Shown: one piece after another, positions 1 to 6,111 of the stretch
Layout: each line of letters starts with the position of its first letter
How positions within the stretch are numbered: the stretch's first letter is position 1
From: a virus
IMG/VR virus record: IMGVR_UViG_3300048813_000187
Coordinates: 1-21,320 of that record
DNA: 21,320 nucleotides
Direction: 5' to 3' (one strand)
Notes under the pieces: model-generated
Databases searched by the model: none
What the model saw: only the letters and a program-made list of their open reading frames with translations
What the model was told of the DNA's origin: nothing
Position numbers and translations under genes: made by a program

Positions 1-51
1 TGCCATGAATGTGGGTGCTGTTAAGGCCCCCACAATTTGGAGGAGCCAAAA

Positions 52-155
52 ATGCAGACGATCACGACTATCGGTCTCGATATCGCCAAGTCGGTATTCC
101 AGGTCCACGGCATCGACGCAGAAGATACTTGTTCGGCGTCGCAACTATTCTCACT
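52..155 (+). pseudogene. IS110-family transposase N-terminal remnant
   Basis: Translation from the ATG at 52 begins MQTITTIGLDIAKSVFQVHG, the typical start of an IS110-family (DEDD) transposase, including the first catalytic Asp in the LDIAK motif. After about 24 residues the frame is lost; the next frame continues with KILVRRR, which matches the family, so there is a frameshift near 123. Similarity fades by about 155 and the first frame stops at 175-177. A normal protein has about 330-400 residues, so this is a dead fragment. In IS110 elements the end upstream of the gene can encode the bridge RNA; only 51 bases of it are in the window. Confidence 0.75.
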
Positions 156-217
156 TCCCGTCTTCGACGCACCGTAGATCCGGCATCCTGATCACAACAC
201 CTGATTGGATATTGGAA

Positions 218-245
218 GGACCGCCGCGAGGCGGCCTTTCTTTTT
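218..245 (+). terminator. Rho-independent terminator
   Basis: CCGCC-GCGA-GGCGG forms a tight hairpin, extended by a GG/CC pair across a bulged A, and is followed by TTTCTTTTT. It could have ended transcription of the truncated transposase or of a gene lost from this place. Confidence 0.65.
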
Positions 246-321
246 GTGCCGACCAGATCGCCGAAGGTGATGGCGCCGTCGCGGGGCATCGTTGCGGGCG
301 TTTGCGGTGGTCGGGGATTGA

Positions 322-444
322 TCAAGAAGCGAACTGATAGACGGCGAACGCGAGAACGACCACCGCGAGAGCTAACGCAAGAGCGGTGGGGTTGTTCGCA
401 ATATCTTTCAGCATCTTAGCGATGTCGTTCACAGCTTCCTCCAT
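322..444 (-). CDS. Possible 40-aa single-pass membrane peptide
   Basis: A short minus-strand ORF reads MEEAVNDIAKMLKDIANNPT and then a run of Ala, Leu and Val ending in VYQFAS. Residues 20-37 form one plausible membrane helix after an amphipathic, weakly acidic N-terminus. No clear ribosome binding site precedes the ATG, but the start overlaps the stop codon (429-431) of the broken reading frame upstream, which would allow translational coupling. Function unknown; it could be a chance ORF, although its organised composition argues against that. Confidence 0.35.
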   Translation of the reverse strand: MEEAVNDIAKMLKDIANNPTALALALAVVVLAFAVYQFAS

Positions 445-964
445 GGCGGGGGCGAGAGAGGCTCTCCGCTCGTGAGTTTGCACCCGCTCCGGAATGGCCT
501 TGGGAAGGACATTCGGCGCGGCCTTATTGGCGCGCTGTTTGCGGAATCGAACTGCTCGGTCGGTATCTCAATCGCAGCCGCAGTCGCTAGTCCGTCCGAC
601 GATTTAACTGCTCGAACGATTGGGTACGACGCTTCCAGAATGGCCTTCGCGTCATTTCGTTCTTGAGGTCCAAGACGAACTTGATCGAGTTCGCGGCCTT
701 TTGGATCGCCGACTATGAAGACGTTATAGGTATCGATCAGGTCACGAAGTGTTTCGGCGACTGCAGGAGAGAGTACGCGCTGTTATCCGTAACAGCTGCG
801 GCCGCTGCATAGACGGCAGCGCGTTCTGGAGGCGGAGCTTTCAGGCTTCCAAGGCCAATAAAGGCGCCGCGCGCGGCATCAGCGAGCGTGTCGCGATGGC
901 TTGGATAGGCCGCCTTAGCCGCTTCAGTGAAATGCGCGCGGGGTAGGCCCGTGGGTAGACGCAA
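429..964 (-). pseudogene. Frameshifted gene of unknown function
   Basis: From the TTG at 962-964 one frame reads MRLPTGLPRAHFTEAAKAAY and continues to about residue 62 (VTDNSA), after which it soon stops at 737. A second minus-strand frame takes over near 780 and reads VAETLRDLIDTYNVFIVGD, then RLGPQERNDAKAILE, ending at 429. The two halves have matching protein-like character, and the second has a stop just upstream and no good start of its own. This suggests one gene of about 175 codons broken by a single indel near 785. I do not recognise the family. It lies outside the phage element, on the 3' side of the tRNA, and may be left over from an older insertion. Confidence 0.45.
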
Positions 965-1009
965 GTAATTATATATTATATAATAATATCAATATGTTAT
1001 ATGTCGCAT

Positions 1010-1099
1010 TGGCGGAAGGGGTGAGATTCGAACTCACGGTACCCTTGCGGGTACGCCGGTTTTCAAGACCGGTGCCTTAAACCACTCGGCCACCCTTCC
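1010..1099 (-). tRNA. tRNA-Ser (anticodon UGA)
   Basis: Read on the minus strand it starts GGAAGGGTGGCCGAGTGG. The anticodon arm CCGGT-CTTGAAA-ACCGG carries TGA, a long variable arm follows (GTACCC/GGGTAC), then a T arm with GTTCGAATC, the closing acceptor CCCTTCC, discriminator G and an encoded CCA. Ninety nucleotides and the long variable arm are typical of class II tRNA-Ser. It is structurally intact, but the 5' half and everything upstream of it lie on the element side of attL, so this is a hybrid gene restored by the element. It reads UCA-type codons and is probably essential. Confidence 0.97.
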
Positions 1100-1100
1100 A
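1061..1100. repeat. attL: 40-bp direct repeat in the 5' half of tRNA-Ser
   Basis: These 40 bases are identical to 20790-20829. They run from the anticodon loop to one base beyond the tRNA 5' end. The bases on both sides differ between copies, so the limits are clear. Crossover should fall within this identity block, most likely in the anticodon-loop part. Because the tRNA is complete here and only half is present at the other end, this is the reconstituting end. Confidence 0.93.
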
Positions 1101-1113
1101 AACCATTGAAACA

Positions 1114-1144
1114 ACTATCATTTCGTCTTAGTCCCTCAAATCAA
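1114..1144 (-). promoter_or_regulatory. Weak candidate promoter for the hybrid tRNA-Ser
   Basis: On the minus strand TTGATT (1139-1144) and GATAGT (1114-1119) are separated by 19 bp, with the -10-like box 14 bp from the tRNA 5' end. Each box matches consensus only partly and the spacing is long. The real point is positional: whatever promoter drives the tRNA now must lie in element DNA. Confidence 0.25.
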
Positions 1145-1154
1145 AAACAGCCAT

Positions 1155-1176
1155 TTGCTACCATTTTGCTACCCAA
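1155..1176. repeat. Left arm-type repeat (two TTGCTACC units, 11 bp apart)
   Basis: This 22-bp sequence holds TTGCTACCA and TTGCTACCC starting 11 bp apart, and recurs identically in the same orientation at 20652-20673. It lies 54 bp inside attL and overlaps the stop codon of the integrase gene. Paired short motifs about one helical turn apart, inside each att core, are what arm-type integrase (or Xis) sites look like in lambda-like recombination. Confidence 0.6.
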
Positions 1177-2341
1177 TCGTTTTCGCGAGCTTTTCTTGGG
1201 CCGCGCGCAGTGCGTCGTCAACGACGGCAGCAGCGTCTGCCTGCATCCCGGGAAGCACATGCGAATAAAGATCGAGCGTGATGCCAACCTTGGTGTGGCC
1301 GAGGCGCTCGCTAGCAATTTTTGGATGAACGCCCGAGGAAAGCAGGTGGGTCGCATGGGCATGGCGCAGATCGTGAAAGCGGATACGGGGGAGGCCTTTG
1401 GCCGTGATGACCCTGATCCACTCATGTGTGATGCTGCGCGGCTGCAGGGGCCCGCCATCCGCTCGCGTGACGACGAAGGTATCAGCGCCAGGCCGGGCGC
1501 CGAGCCGCAAAAATTCCTGGGCTTGCGCTAGTCGCCACGCCTTGAGCTCTTCCAGTACAGTCGTCGCCAGGCTGATGTTTCGGGCCTTCCCACTTTTTGG
1601 CTCCTTGTAGCGCACGCCTGCCGCTGTCTGTTCGGCACTTTCGACGACGGCAAGCTTGCCGGTATCCAAATCGACATTGCGCCAGCGGAGCGCGGCAATT
1701 TCGCCGCGGCGTAAGCCGCAGAGAACGCCAAGGACGGCCGGGATCAGCATCCGTGTCCCGCGCAGCGCCTCAATCATCGCGGCCGTCGCCGGGAGGTCAT
1801 AGGTCGCGAGCTCCTTCCGCTCCACCTTGGGCGGATCGACCGCATCGGCTGGATTGCGGGGCAGGGAATTCCAGCGCACAGCTAGGGCAAGCGCTTGTTT
1901 CAGAATACGATGCATATGGTGCACCGAGCGCGGGGAGAGGCCCCCTTTGCCATCGCGACGCCCGCGCGCTAGCGCCTCAGTGTAGGCGCCAGCGATCTGT
2001 TGCGGCTTCAACTTTGCGAGCTTCACGGTGCCGAGCCGGGGCACGATGTTTTTACGCACGATCTCGGCATAGCGCTCGTGGGACCTGGGCGAGACGTTTG
2101 CCTTCACGTGGTCGAGCCAGCGTTCGAGATACTCTGCAACCGTCGTCTTCGCCGGCTCCAAAGAAAATCCGCCGTTCTGAGCTTCGGCGATCAGCGTCGC
2201 ACATGCGATCTGCGCCTCGCGCTTGCCCTTGCAGTCGGGGAGGGAGCGCCACTTCCGTGCGCGCTTTCCCGTTGACGGGTTGCGCACGTCCAGAACGGCA
2301 TACCAGTTCCCAGCGCCGCGCTCGCGGATGTGGCCCTTCAT
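1169..2341 (-). CDS. int: Tyrosine recombinase / phage integrase
   Basis: This 390-aa site-specific recombinase should integrate and excise the element at tRNA-Ser. Residues 1-60 form the arm-binding N-terminal region, about 65-160 the SAM-like core-binding domain, and about 180-370 the catalytic domain. Visible catalytic residues are R211 (GLRRGEIAAL), K249 (PKSGKAR), H323 and R326 (HDLRHAHATHLL), H349 (RLGHT) and the nucleophile Y359 (LYSHV); the set is complete. The start ATG overlaps the stop of the upstream RHH gene by ATGA, so the two are probably translated together. The 3' end runs into the left arm-type repeat, about 70 bp from attL, as expected for an integrase beside its own attachment site. 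Confidence 0.96.
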   Translation of the reverse strand: MKGHIRERGAGNWYAVLDVRNPSTGKRARKWRSLPDCKGKREAQIACATLIAEAQNGGFSLEPAKTTVAEYLERWLDHVKANVSPRSHERYAEIVRKNIVPRLGTVKLAKLKPQQIAGAYTEALARGRRDGKGGLSPRSVHHMHRILKQALALAVRWNSLPRNPADAVDPPKVERKELATYDLPATAAMIEALRGTRMLIPAVLGVLCGLRRGEIAALRWRNVDLDTGKLAVVESAEQTAAGVRYKEPKSGKARNISLATTVLEELKAWRLAQAQEFLRLGARPGADTFVVTRADGGPLQPRSITHEWIRVITAKGLPRIRFHDLRHAHATHLLSSGVHPKIASERLGHTKVGITLDLYSHVLPGMQADAAAVVDDALRAAQEKLAKTIG

Positions 2342-3039
2342 AGTTGCACCTTTCGCGTTCGGATGTTCCTACGTTGAGGCTTGTTGTCGACGGCTTTTAT
2401 CACCGTTGAAGCGCCTTCGGTTCGCTCTTCGTTATTAGTCGCCTGGGAACCGACAGATTGGCTCCCATCCCGTTGCTGGAGATAAGATTCGACGCGGATG
2501 CGATTTGCAAGGCTGCCCAAACCATCTCGGATGAGCTCCGTAACATTTTGTTCGGAGTCAAAGTGTGATTTGCCGGCCCTGACTTCTGCAAGGACGATCT
2601 TGGCAATAGTTATCCCGAGGCGCGGCATTATGTCGGAGATCAACCCATCTGGATTAGCGACTCTCGGGGAAGGCGCGGACGGATCACCTTCGGGCCGGAA
2701 TGTCTCCAATATGTGTTGCACCGCTTTTATCACTTGATCGTAGGCGTACGCGTTTTCCATCCAGAAGTGAGATTGGTGATCGATCCAGAACTGATGGTCA
2801 CGTAAAGGGGAAGCGTAGAACGCAGCCTGCGAGTTGACCTTCTGCACGGCTACGGCGATCAGTTCCGCAATTCCGAACAATTCCTTTGTCTCAAAGAGAT
2901 CAGGCCCCATTTCAAAAGATCGTTTCAGCCGTTCGTCCATTTCTTTATTTACCGAGACGCCATTCTTGTCCGCGGCGGCTTGCAGACGGTCCCTAAGGCT
3001 TTCGTCTGTTCGCAAATTCATCTGTATTCGCTTCGTCAT
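2338..3039 (-). CDS. Ribbon-helix-helix (Arc-type) DNA-binding protein
   Basis: A 233-aa protein whose residues 4-43 (IQMNLRTDESLRDRLQAAAD, then VSVNKEMDERL) match the Arc/MetJ ribbon-helix-helix fold: a short polar beta strand followed by two helices. Such phage proteins bind operators as dimers or tetramers. The rest (about 50-233) is helical and charged, with no family I recognise, and is much longer than plain Arc repressors of 50-90 aa. AGAGG sits before the ATG. It is the first gene of the int operon (ATGA overlap) and diverges from the xis-nusG-like series, which suits a role as switch repressor or int regulator. The repressor role is inferred from position. Confidence 0.75.
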   Translation of the reverse strand: MTKRIQMNLRTDESLRDRLQAAADKNGVSVNKEMDERLKRSFEMGPDLFETKELFGIAELIAVAVQKVNSQAAFYASPLRDHQFWIDHQSHFWMENAYAYDQVIKAVQHILETFRPEGDPSAPSPRVANPDGLISDIMPRLGITIAKIVLAEVRAGKSHFDSEQNVTELIRDGLGSLANRIRVESYLQQRDGSQSVGSQATNNEERTEGASTVIKAVDNKPQRRNIRTRKVQL

Positions 3040-3081
3040 CTGCCGCCTCTCATGCCTGGCGTTTCAATCCCGCAAAAACGA

Positions 3082-3159
3082 GTGCTAGCACATTTTTTAC
3101 GGGACAGCAACGGGCGGGACGAAATGGCACTTGACTGTCTAACTGTTACCATTTAGGCA
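3082..3159. promoter_or_regulatory. Divergent control region between RHH-int and xis genes
   Basis: A perfect 10-bp palindrome GTGCTAGCAC (3082-3091) lies about 45 bp before the RHH start. On the minus strand it covers the likely -10 (TAGCAC, 17 bp after TTGCTG), so a bound repressor would block RHH-int. On the plus strand TTGACT (3131-3136) is a good -35 for the xis side, with a poor -10 (TAGGCA, 17 bp on). CGGGAC is directly repeated at 3100 and 3115. The RHH protein is the natural candidate ligand; this is inference. Confidence 0.4.
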
Positions 3160-3223
3160 TGATGATAGTACTGCGGCTATGTGATTGCGTTCCGCTCCGA
3201 AACCGAGGGTGAAGCACTTCCAC

Positions 3224-3469
3224 ATGACGCGCGCCGCCGAAGATTTAAGCTCGACCTTGAAGGGCTCCGCAAGCGACGCGGGCACGCCCGCGGATCGGCA
3301 GTCTGTCCCTCCCGCGCGTTTGGTAATGTCGGTTCCGGAGGCTGGGTCTGAACTAGGCCTGGGCCGAAATGCGTCGTACGCCGCCGCCGCGCGTGGCGAT
3401 ATCCCAACGATCAGAATAGGCGGGCTGATCAAGGTGCCGGTCGCTGCGTTCTACCGGAAGTTCTCCTGA
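3224..3469 (+). CDS. Excisionase / AlpA-like HTH DNA-binding protein
   Basis: An 81-aa protein from the ATG at 3224 (an in-frame TTG at 3185 would add 13 residues; an ATG at 3328 would leave only the core). The C-terminal part, MSVPEAGSELGLGRNASYAA followed by RGDIPTIRIGGLIKVP, matches the small winged-helix excisionase/AlpA family: a helix-turn-helix entry, an Arg-Gly-Asp-x-Pro turn and a wing. Such proteins bend DNA for excision or control int. The N-terminal 35 residues look unstructured. It is the first gene on the plus strand; its TGA overlaps the next ATG (TGATG), so translation is coupled to the NusG-like gene. Confidence 0.7.
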   Translation: MTRAAEDLSSTLKGSASDAGTPADRQSVPPARLVMSVPEAGSELGLGRNASYAAAARGDIPTIRIGGLIKVPVAAFYRKFS

Positions 3470-4107
3470 TGCTCGCCACCATGCACGAGGCGACTATTGA
3501 TCGCCAGCCGGCGAAGCAGAATTGGTTCGAACCGTCGCCGGTCACGCCACTTCCCGATCTCGACTATTCGGGATTTCCATTTTGGCACTCGCTGTTAGCT
3601 GAGCCCAATCGAGAGCATAAGGCGGCAGAATATCTCAAGCGCGTAAACATTCACGCCTATCTGCCGGAGTTTACAAAACAGCAACGGTGCGGTCGGCCGA
3701 CGCATTATCGCGCTCGCCGTATAGCGGTGATTTCATGCATGCTGTTCGTTCCCGTTGAAATGCTCGCGGTCGATAATCGCGACAAAATCATGGATTGGGC
3801 AGGCCTCCGTTTTGCAAAGCAGCAGCTCGCACGTCCTTTGACCAAAAGTGAAATACAGGAAATCAGGAGCGTGGAAGCGCGGTTGAACATTCGCGCATCC
3901 GAAAAAGCCGAAGATTGCAAAATTGGTCGGCGGGTAAGGCTTAAAAATGGACTGTTGACCGCGTTCCTCGGTGTGGGAACGATTATTGAGGTTGCGGGCG
4001 GCGGCCGAGTGCGCGTTGAGATGGAACAGAAGCTGCTCGGCGGAAAATCCGTTATTTGGGTCTCATGCGCCGATGTGGAAGTGATGCAACCGGAGACCGC
4101 GGCCTAA
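3469..4107 (+). CDS. NusG/RfaH-like transcription (anti)termination factor
   Basis: A 212-aa protein with the NusG layout. Residues about 37-115 are an NGN domain: FWHSLLAEPNREHKAAEYL, then AYLPEF, a basic RARR stretch and VISCMLFVPVEML, matching the Y-x-P and late hydrophobic strand of RfaH-type proteins. Residues about 150-205 are a KOW-like C-terminal domain (CKIGRRVRLKNGLLTAFLGV, ending WVSCADVEV). NusG paralogues bind RNA polymerase at the clamp and often work as operon-specific antiterminators. Its early position, and a strong terminator later at 6882-6927 before the tape measure gene, suit a late-gene antiterminator. Which transcript it acts on is not shown by the sequence. Confidence 0.75.
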   Translation: MLATMHEATIDRQPAKQNWFEPSPVTPLPDLDYSGFPFWHSLLAEPNREHKAAEYLKRVNIHAYLPEFTKQQRCGRPTHYRARRIAVISCMLFVPVEMLAVDNRDKIMDWAGLRFAKQQLARPLTKSEIQEIRSVEARLNIRASEKAEDCKIGRRVRLKNGLLTAFLGVGTIIEVAGGGRVRVEMEQKLLGGKSVIWVSCADVEVMQPETAA

Positions 4108-4142
4108 AACAAGCCGCCGCCCATCGGCCAAAGCATTTCCAG

Positions 4143-4186
4143 GCGGGAGATCCCGCTCAGCAATATCATTTTCCCGAAAACCGGGA
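4143..4186. promoter_or_regulatory. Pair of inverted repeats sharing CGGGA/TCCCG
   Basis: GCGGGA-GA-TCCCGC (4143-4156) and TCCCG-AAAAC-CGGGA (4172-4186) lie 15 bp apart in the 234-bp gap after the NusG-like gene. The same half-site appears first pointing one way, then the other. This could be an operator for the MerR-like protein encoded next, or two RNA hairpins. No U-run follows, so it is not a standard terminator. The rest of the gap to 4341 shows nothing else clear. Confidence 0.35.
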
Positions 4187-4341
4187 GAGTGGTACGGGCC
4201 GCGCATCGCCCCGCAACCGGTGCAGTGCGAAGCGCGAGGACCTCCCATGCTTCCATCGGAAACATTTTTAGACCTTTTCCGCGCGATTTTTTTTCCTTGA
4301 AAACGCGACGCCGTGACGCGTGGATCGGAGGGTATTTGTCC

Positions 4342-4752
4342 ATGAACCAAAATCTCGGGCCGCATGCCGCTGCTGCCGGCGTCGCCGTTAGCTGCGAATA
4401 CCTGCGCCACCTTCGCCGCTGTGGGTATCTCGATGGCCTGGGCATTCGCGAAGGCAGGACGATGGTCTATCGTGTGGGCGAAGTGTTTCAAATCGCCCTC
4501 GGGCTTCACCTATCGCGTTATGGCTTTACCGTAAGGCAGGCCTTCAATTTGGTTGAACCGGAGCGGGCGAAGCTCGCCGCTCTCGGCTTACCTGGCGCGC
4601 TGCATGCTGGCGGAGATTTGGTTTTGGAATTTCACGTCGATGACCCCGGGGTCACTTTGCTCGCGGTCAACGTTACCGCGCTCGCCGAGCAAGTCCTCGG
4701 TCGCCTCGCGAAGTTTAAAATCCAAACACCTCCGGCGGAACACGCTCACTAA
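4342..4752 (+). CDS. MerR-like HTH regulatory protein
   Basis: A 136-aa protein; the start at 4342 is chosen over upstream in-frame options because GGAGGG sits 9 nt before it. Residues about 14-65 (VSCEYLRHLRRCGYLDGLGI, then GRTMVYRVGEVFQIALGL) resemble a MerR-type winged helix: a recognition-helix segment, a basic wing (REGRTMVYR) and a following helix. Residues 80-136 lack the usual long coiled-coil and Cys effector domain, so it would be a reduced regulator. The paired inverted repeats just upstream are a possible autoregulatory site. Role in the element is unknown; early-gene control is the likeliest. Confidence 0.55.
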   Translation: MNQNLGPHAAAAGVAVSCEYLRHLRRCGYLDGLGIREGRTMVYRVGEVFQIALGLHLSRYGFTVRQAFNLVEPERAKLAALGLPGALHAGGDLVLEFHVDDPGVTLLAVNVTALAEQVLGRLAKFKIQTPPAEHAH

Positions 4753-4826
4753 ATGAGACCGCTTGTGTGCGACGGCGGCACAACCTTGGTCAGCTTCGAA
4801 AACATTTTCACCACAGGGAGAAATTC

Positions 4827-5231
4827 ATGTCTCAATTAGACACGGTGGCAGCTGTCGCCAACGCCCACGCTATCGACGACAAGAACAAGATAATTAAGCA
4901 GTTGCGTTTTGATCGAAATTCCGCGCGCCTGATGGAGATGGCGATGCAGGGGCGGCGCTCGCCGCAAGAGCGGCATACCGCCGCCTTACAGGTGCGAGCC
5001 CTCGATCGGCAGATCGAAAGCGCCGTCATCGAGCTTGGCGCGCTAGAGAAGTCTATGGCCGCGCATATCACCACTGCGTATGCGGACATAGAAAGCAAGC
5101 GCCGTATTGATGCTGCTGTCGCGCAAGCACTCTCGCACCCGGCAGCGGCCAAGGCGCCGCCCGCGCCGGCGGGGGCGTCGTCAGGGCTCGCCGCTATCTA
5201 CGCAGCGCTCGATCCGCATTGGAACGATTAG
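4827..5231 (+). CDS. Hypothetical helical phage protein, 134 aa
   Basis: The start at 4827 follows AGGGAG by 6 nt and is preferred to an ATG-equivalent at 4767. The protein (MSQLDTVAAVANAHAIDDKN...) is strongly helical, with heptad-like stretches around residues 15-90 (LRFDRNSARLMEMAMQ, LDRQIESAVIELGALEKSM) and an Ala/Pro-rich linker at about 108-120. No Cys, no membrane segment, no signal peptide. The 66-nt spacing to the next gene and the similar make-up suggest the two are expressed together. Function unknown. Confidence 0.65.
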   Translation: MSQLDTVAAVANAHAIDDKNKIIKQLRFDRNSARLMEMAMQGRRSPQERHTAALQVRALDRQIESAVIELGALEKSMAAHITTAYADIESKRRIDAAVAQALSHPAAAKAPPAPAGASSGLAAIYAALDPHWND

Positions 5232-5296
5232 CTGAACTGTCATCGGCATCCCAGCTGCGCACCTCAAACCGCAAGCCAAAAACCCAGGAGTTATTG

Positions 5297-6016
5297 ATGT
5301 CTAAAACTTCGATGCCAAAAAAATCTGCCGAACTTTCCGCGCAGCTCGCCCAGGAGCGCGCCACACAAACCAACGCCAATGCCGAGCACGCGCAGTTGGT
5401 GGCGCAATCTACATCCGTTGTCTGCGAAGGCGTCGAAGCGCTGCACCGGCATCGGCTGCTGATTCAGGATGCCGCCGATCGGTTTGAGGTCGCCCGCGCA
5501 AGGGCAGAAAAGTTAAACGGCCAACTGGCTGAGGCGCAGGAGCGCGAGGCCGCCGCCGACCGCCGCGCCAGATACGACACTTACGTAAAGGGCCTCAAGG
5601 CACGACGTGAGAAATACCGCAGGGATCTCAATTCCGTTTATCAACAGCTATTCGATGCACTAACGGCAGGCAAAGCCGAGCAGGACGAGATTGATGCAAT
5701 CAACATGGATCTGCCGCCTGGCGCCCCCTCTATCGAACACTTCGAGGCTGAGATGCGCCACACACCGGCCGTACCAGAGCGCCAGGAGATCGTCGAAGTG
5801 CAGCGCGCCGTGAACGACGGCCGCGATAGCCCCTGGCGAGTCGGCGCCTTGCCGCCCATGGAGACCGTGAAAGAGACGCGGGTTGTCCATGGCACTCGGG
5901 CGCGGCGGCCGGCGCCGCTTTGGGAGGTCGTGGAATTACCATCGCTCGACCGTTCGGTCGAGATGCTGCGCGTGGCCGGAACGTGGCGACCGCCAGGATC
6001 TGTGATTTCCGGATAA
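5297..6016 (+). CDS. Hypothetical coiled-coil protein, 239 aa
   Basis: The start at 5297 follows AGGAG with 7 nt spacing. Residues 1-130 are rich in Ala, Glu, Gln and Arg with heptads (AELSAQLAQERATQTNANAE; VARARAEKLNGQLAEAQERE), a likely long coiled coil. The C-terminal part (about 150-239) is Pro/Arg-rich and less ordered (ERQEIVEVQRAV..., WEVVELPSLDRSVEMLRVAG). It sits right before the head decoration gene, so a scaffold-like or morphogenesis-helper role is possible, but nothing in the sequence proves it. Confidence 0.65.
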   Translation: MSKTSMPKKSAELSAQLAQERATQTNANAEHAQLVAQSTSVVCEGVEALHRHRLLIQDAADRFEVARARAEKLNGQLAEAQEREAAADRRARYDTYVKGLKARREKYRRDLNSVYQQLFDALTAGKAEQDEIDAINMDLPPGAPSIEHFEAEMRHTPAVPERQEIVEVQRAVNDGRDSPWRVGALPPMETVKETRVVHGTRARRPAPLWEVVELPSLDRSVEMLRVAGTWRPPGSVISG

Positions 6017-6043
6017 CAGCGCCCGTCGCACTCGGCGGCAAAA

Positions 6044-6059
6044 GCGACATCGTTGTCGC
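6044..6059 (+). other. Small hairpin before the decoration gene
   Basis: GCGACA-TCGT-TGTCGC is a perfect 6-bp stem in the 95-bp gap between the coiled-coil gene and the decoration gene. Only ATTT follows, so it is at best a weak attenuator or an mRNA-processing or stability structure. The next gene has its own ACAGGAGA ribosome binding site. Confidence 0.3.
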
Positions 6060-6111
6060 ATTTGCCAATCTGCAATCGCATCCCACCAAAGATTAACAGG
6101 AGACCAAAACA

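Noticed and set aside
1597-2343. Plus-strand 248-aa frame
   Set aside because: Antisense to the integrase, which has all catalytic residues; the composition is Arg/Ser-rich noise.
4767-4826. N-terminal extension of the 134-aa protein from 4767
   Set aside because: The AGGGAG ribosome site fits the ATG at 4827; the extension (MRRRHNLGQLRKHFHHREKF) looks like translated leader.
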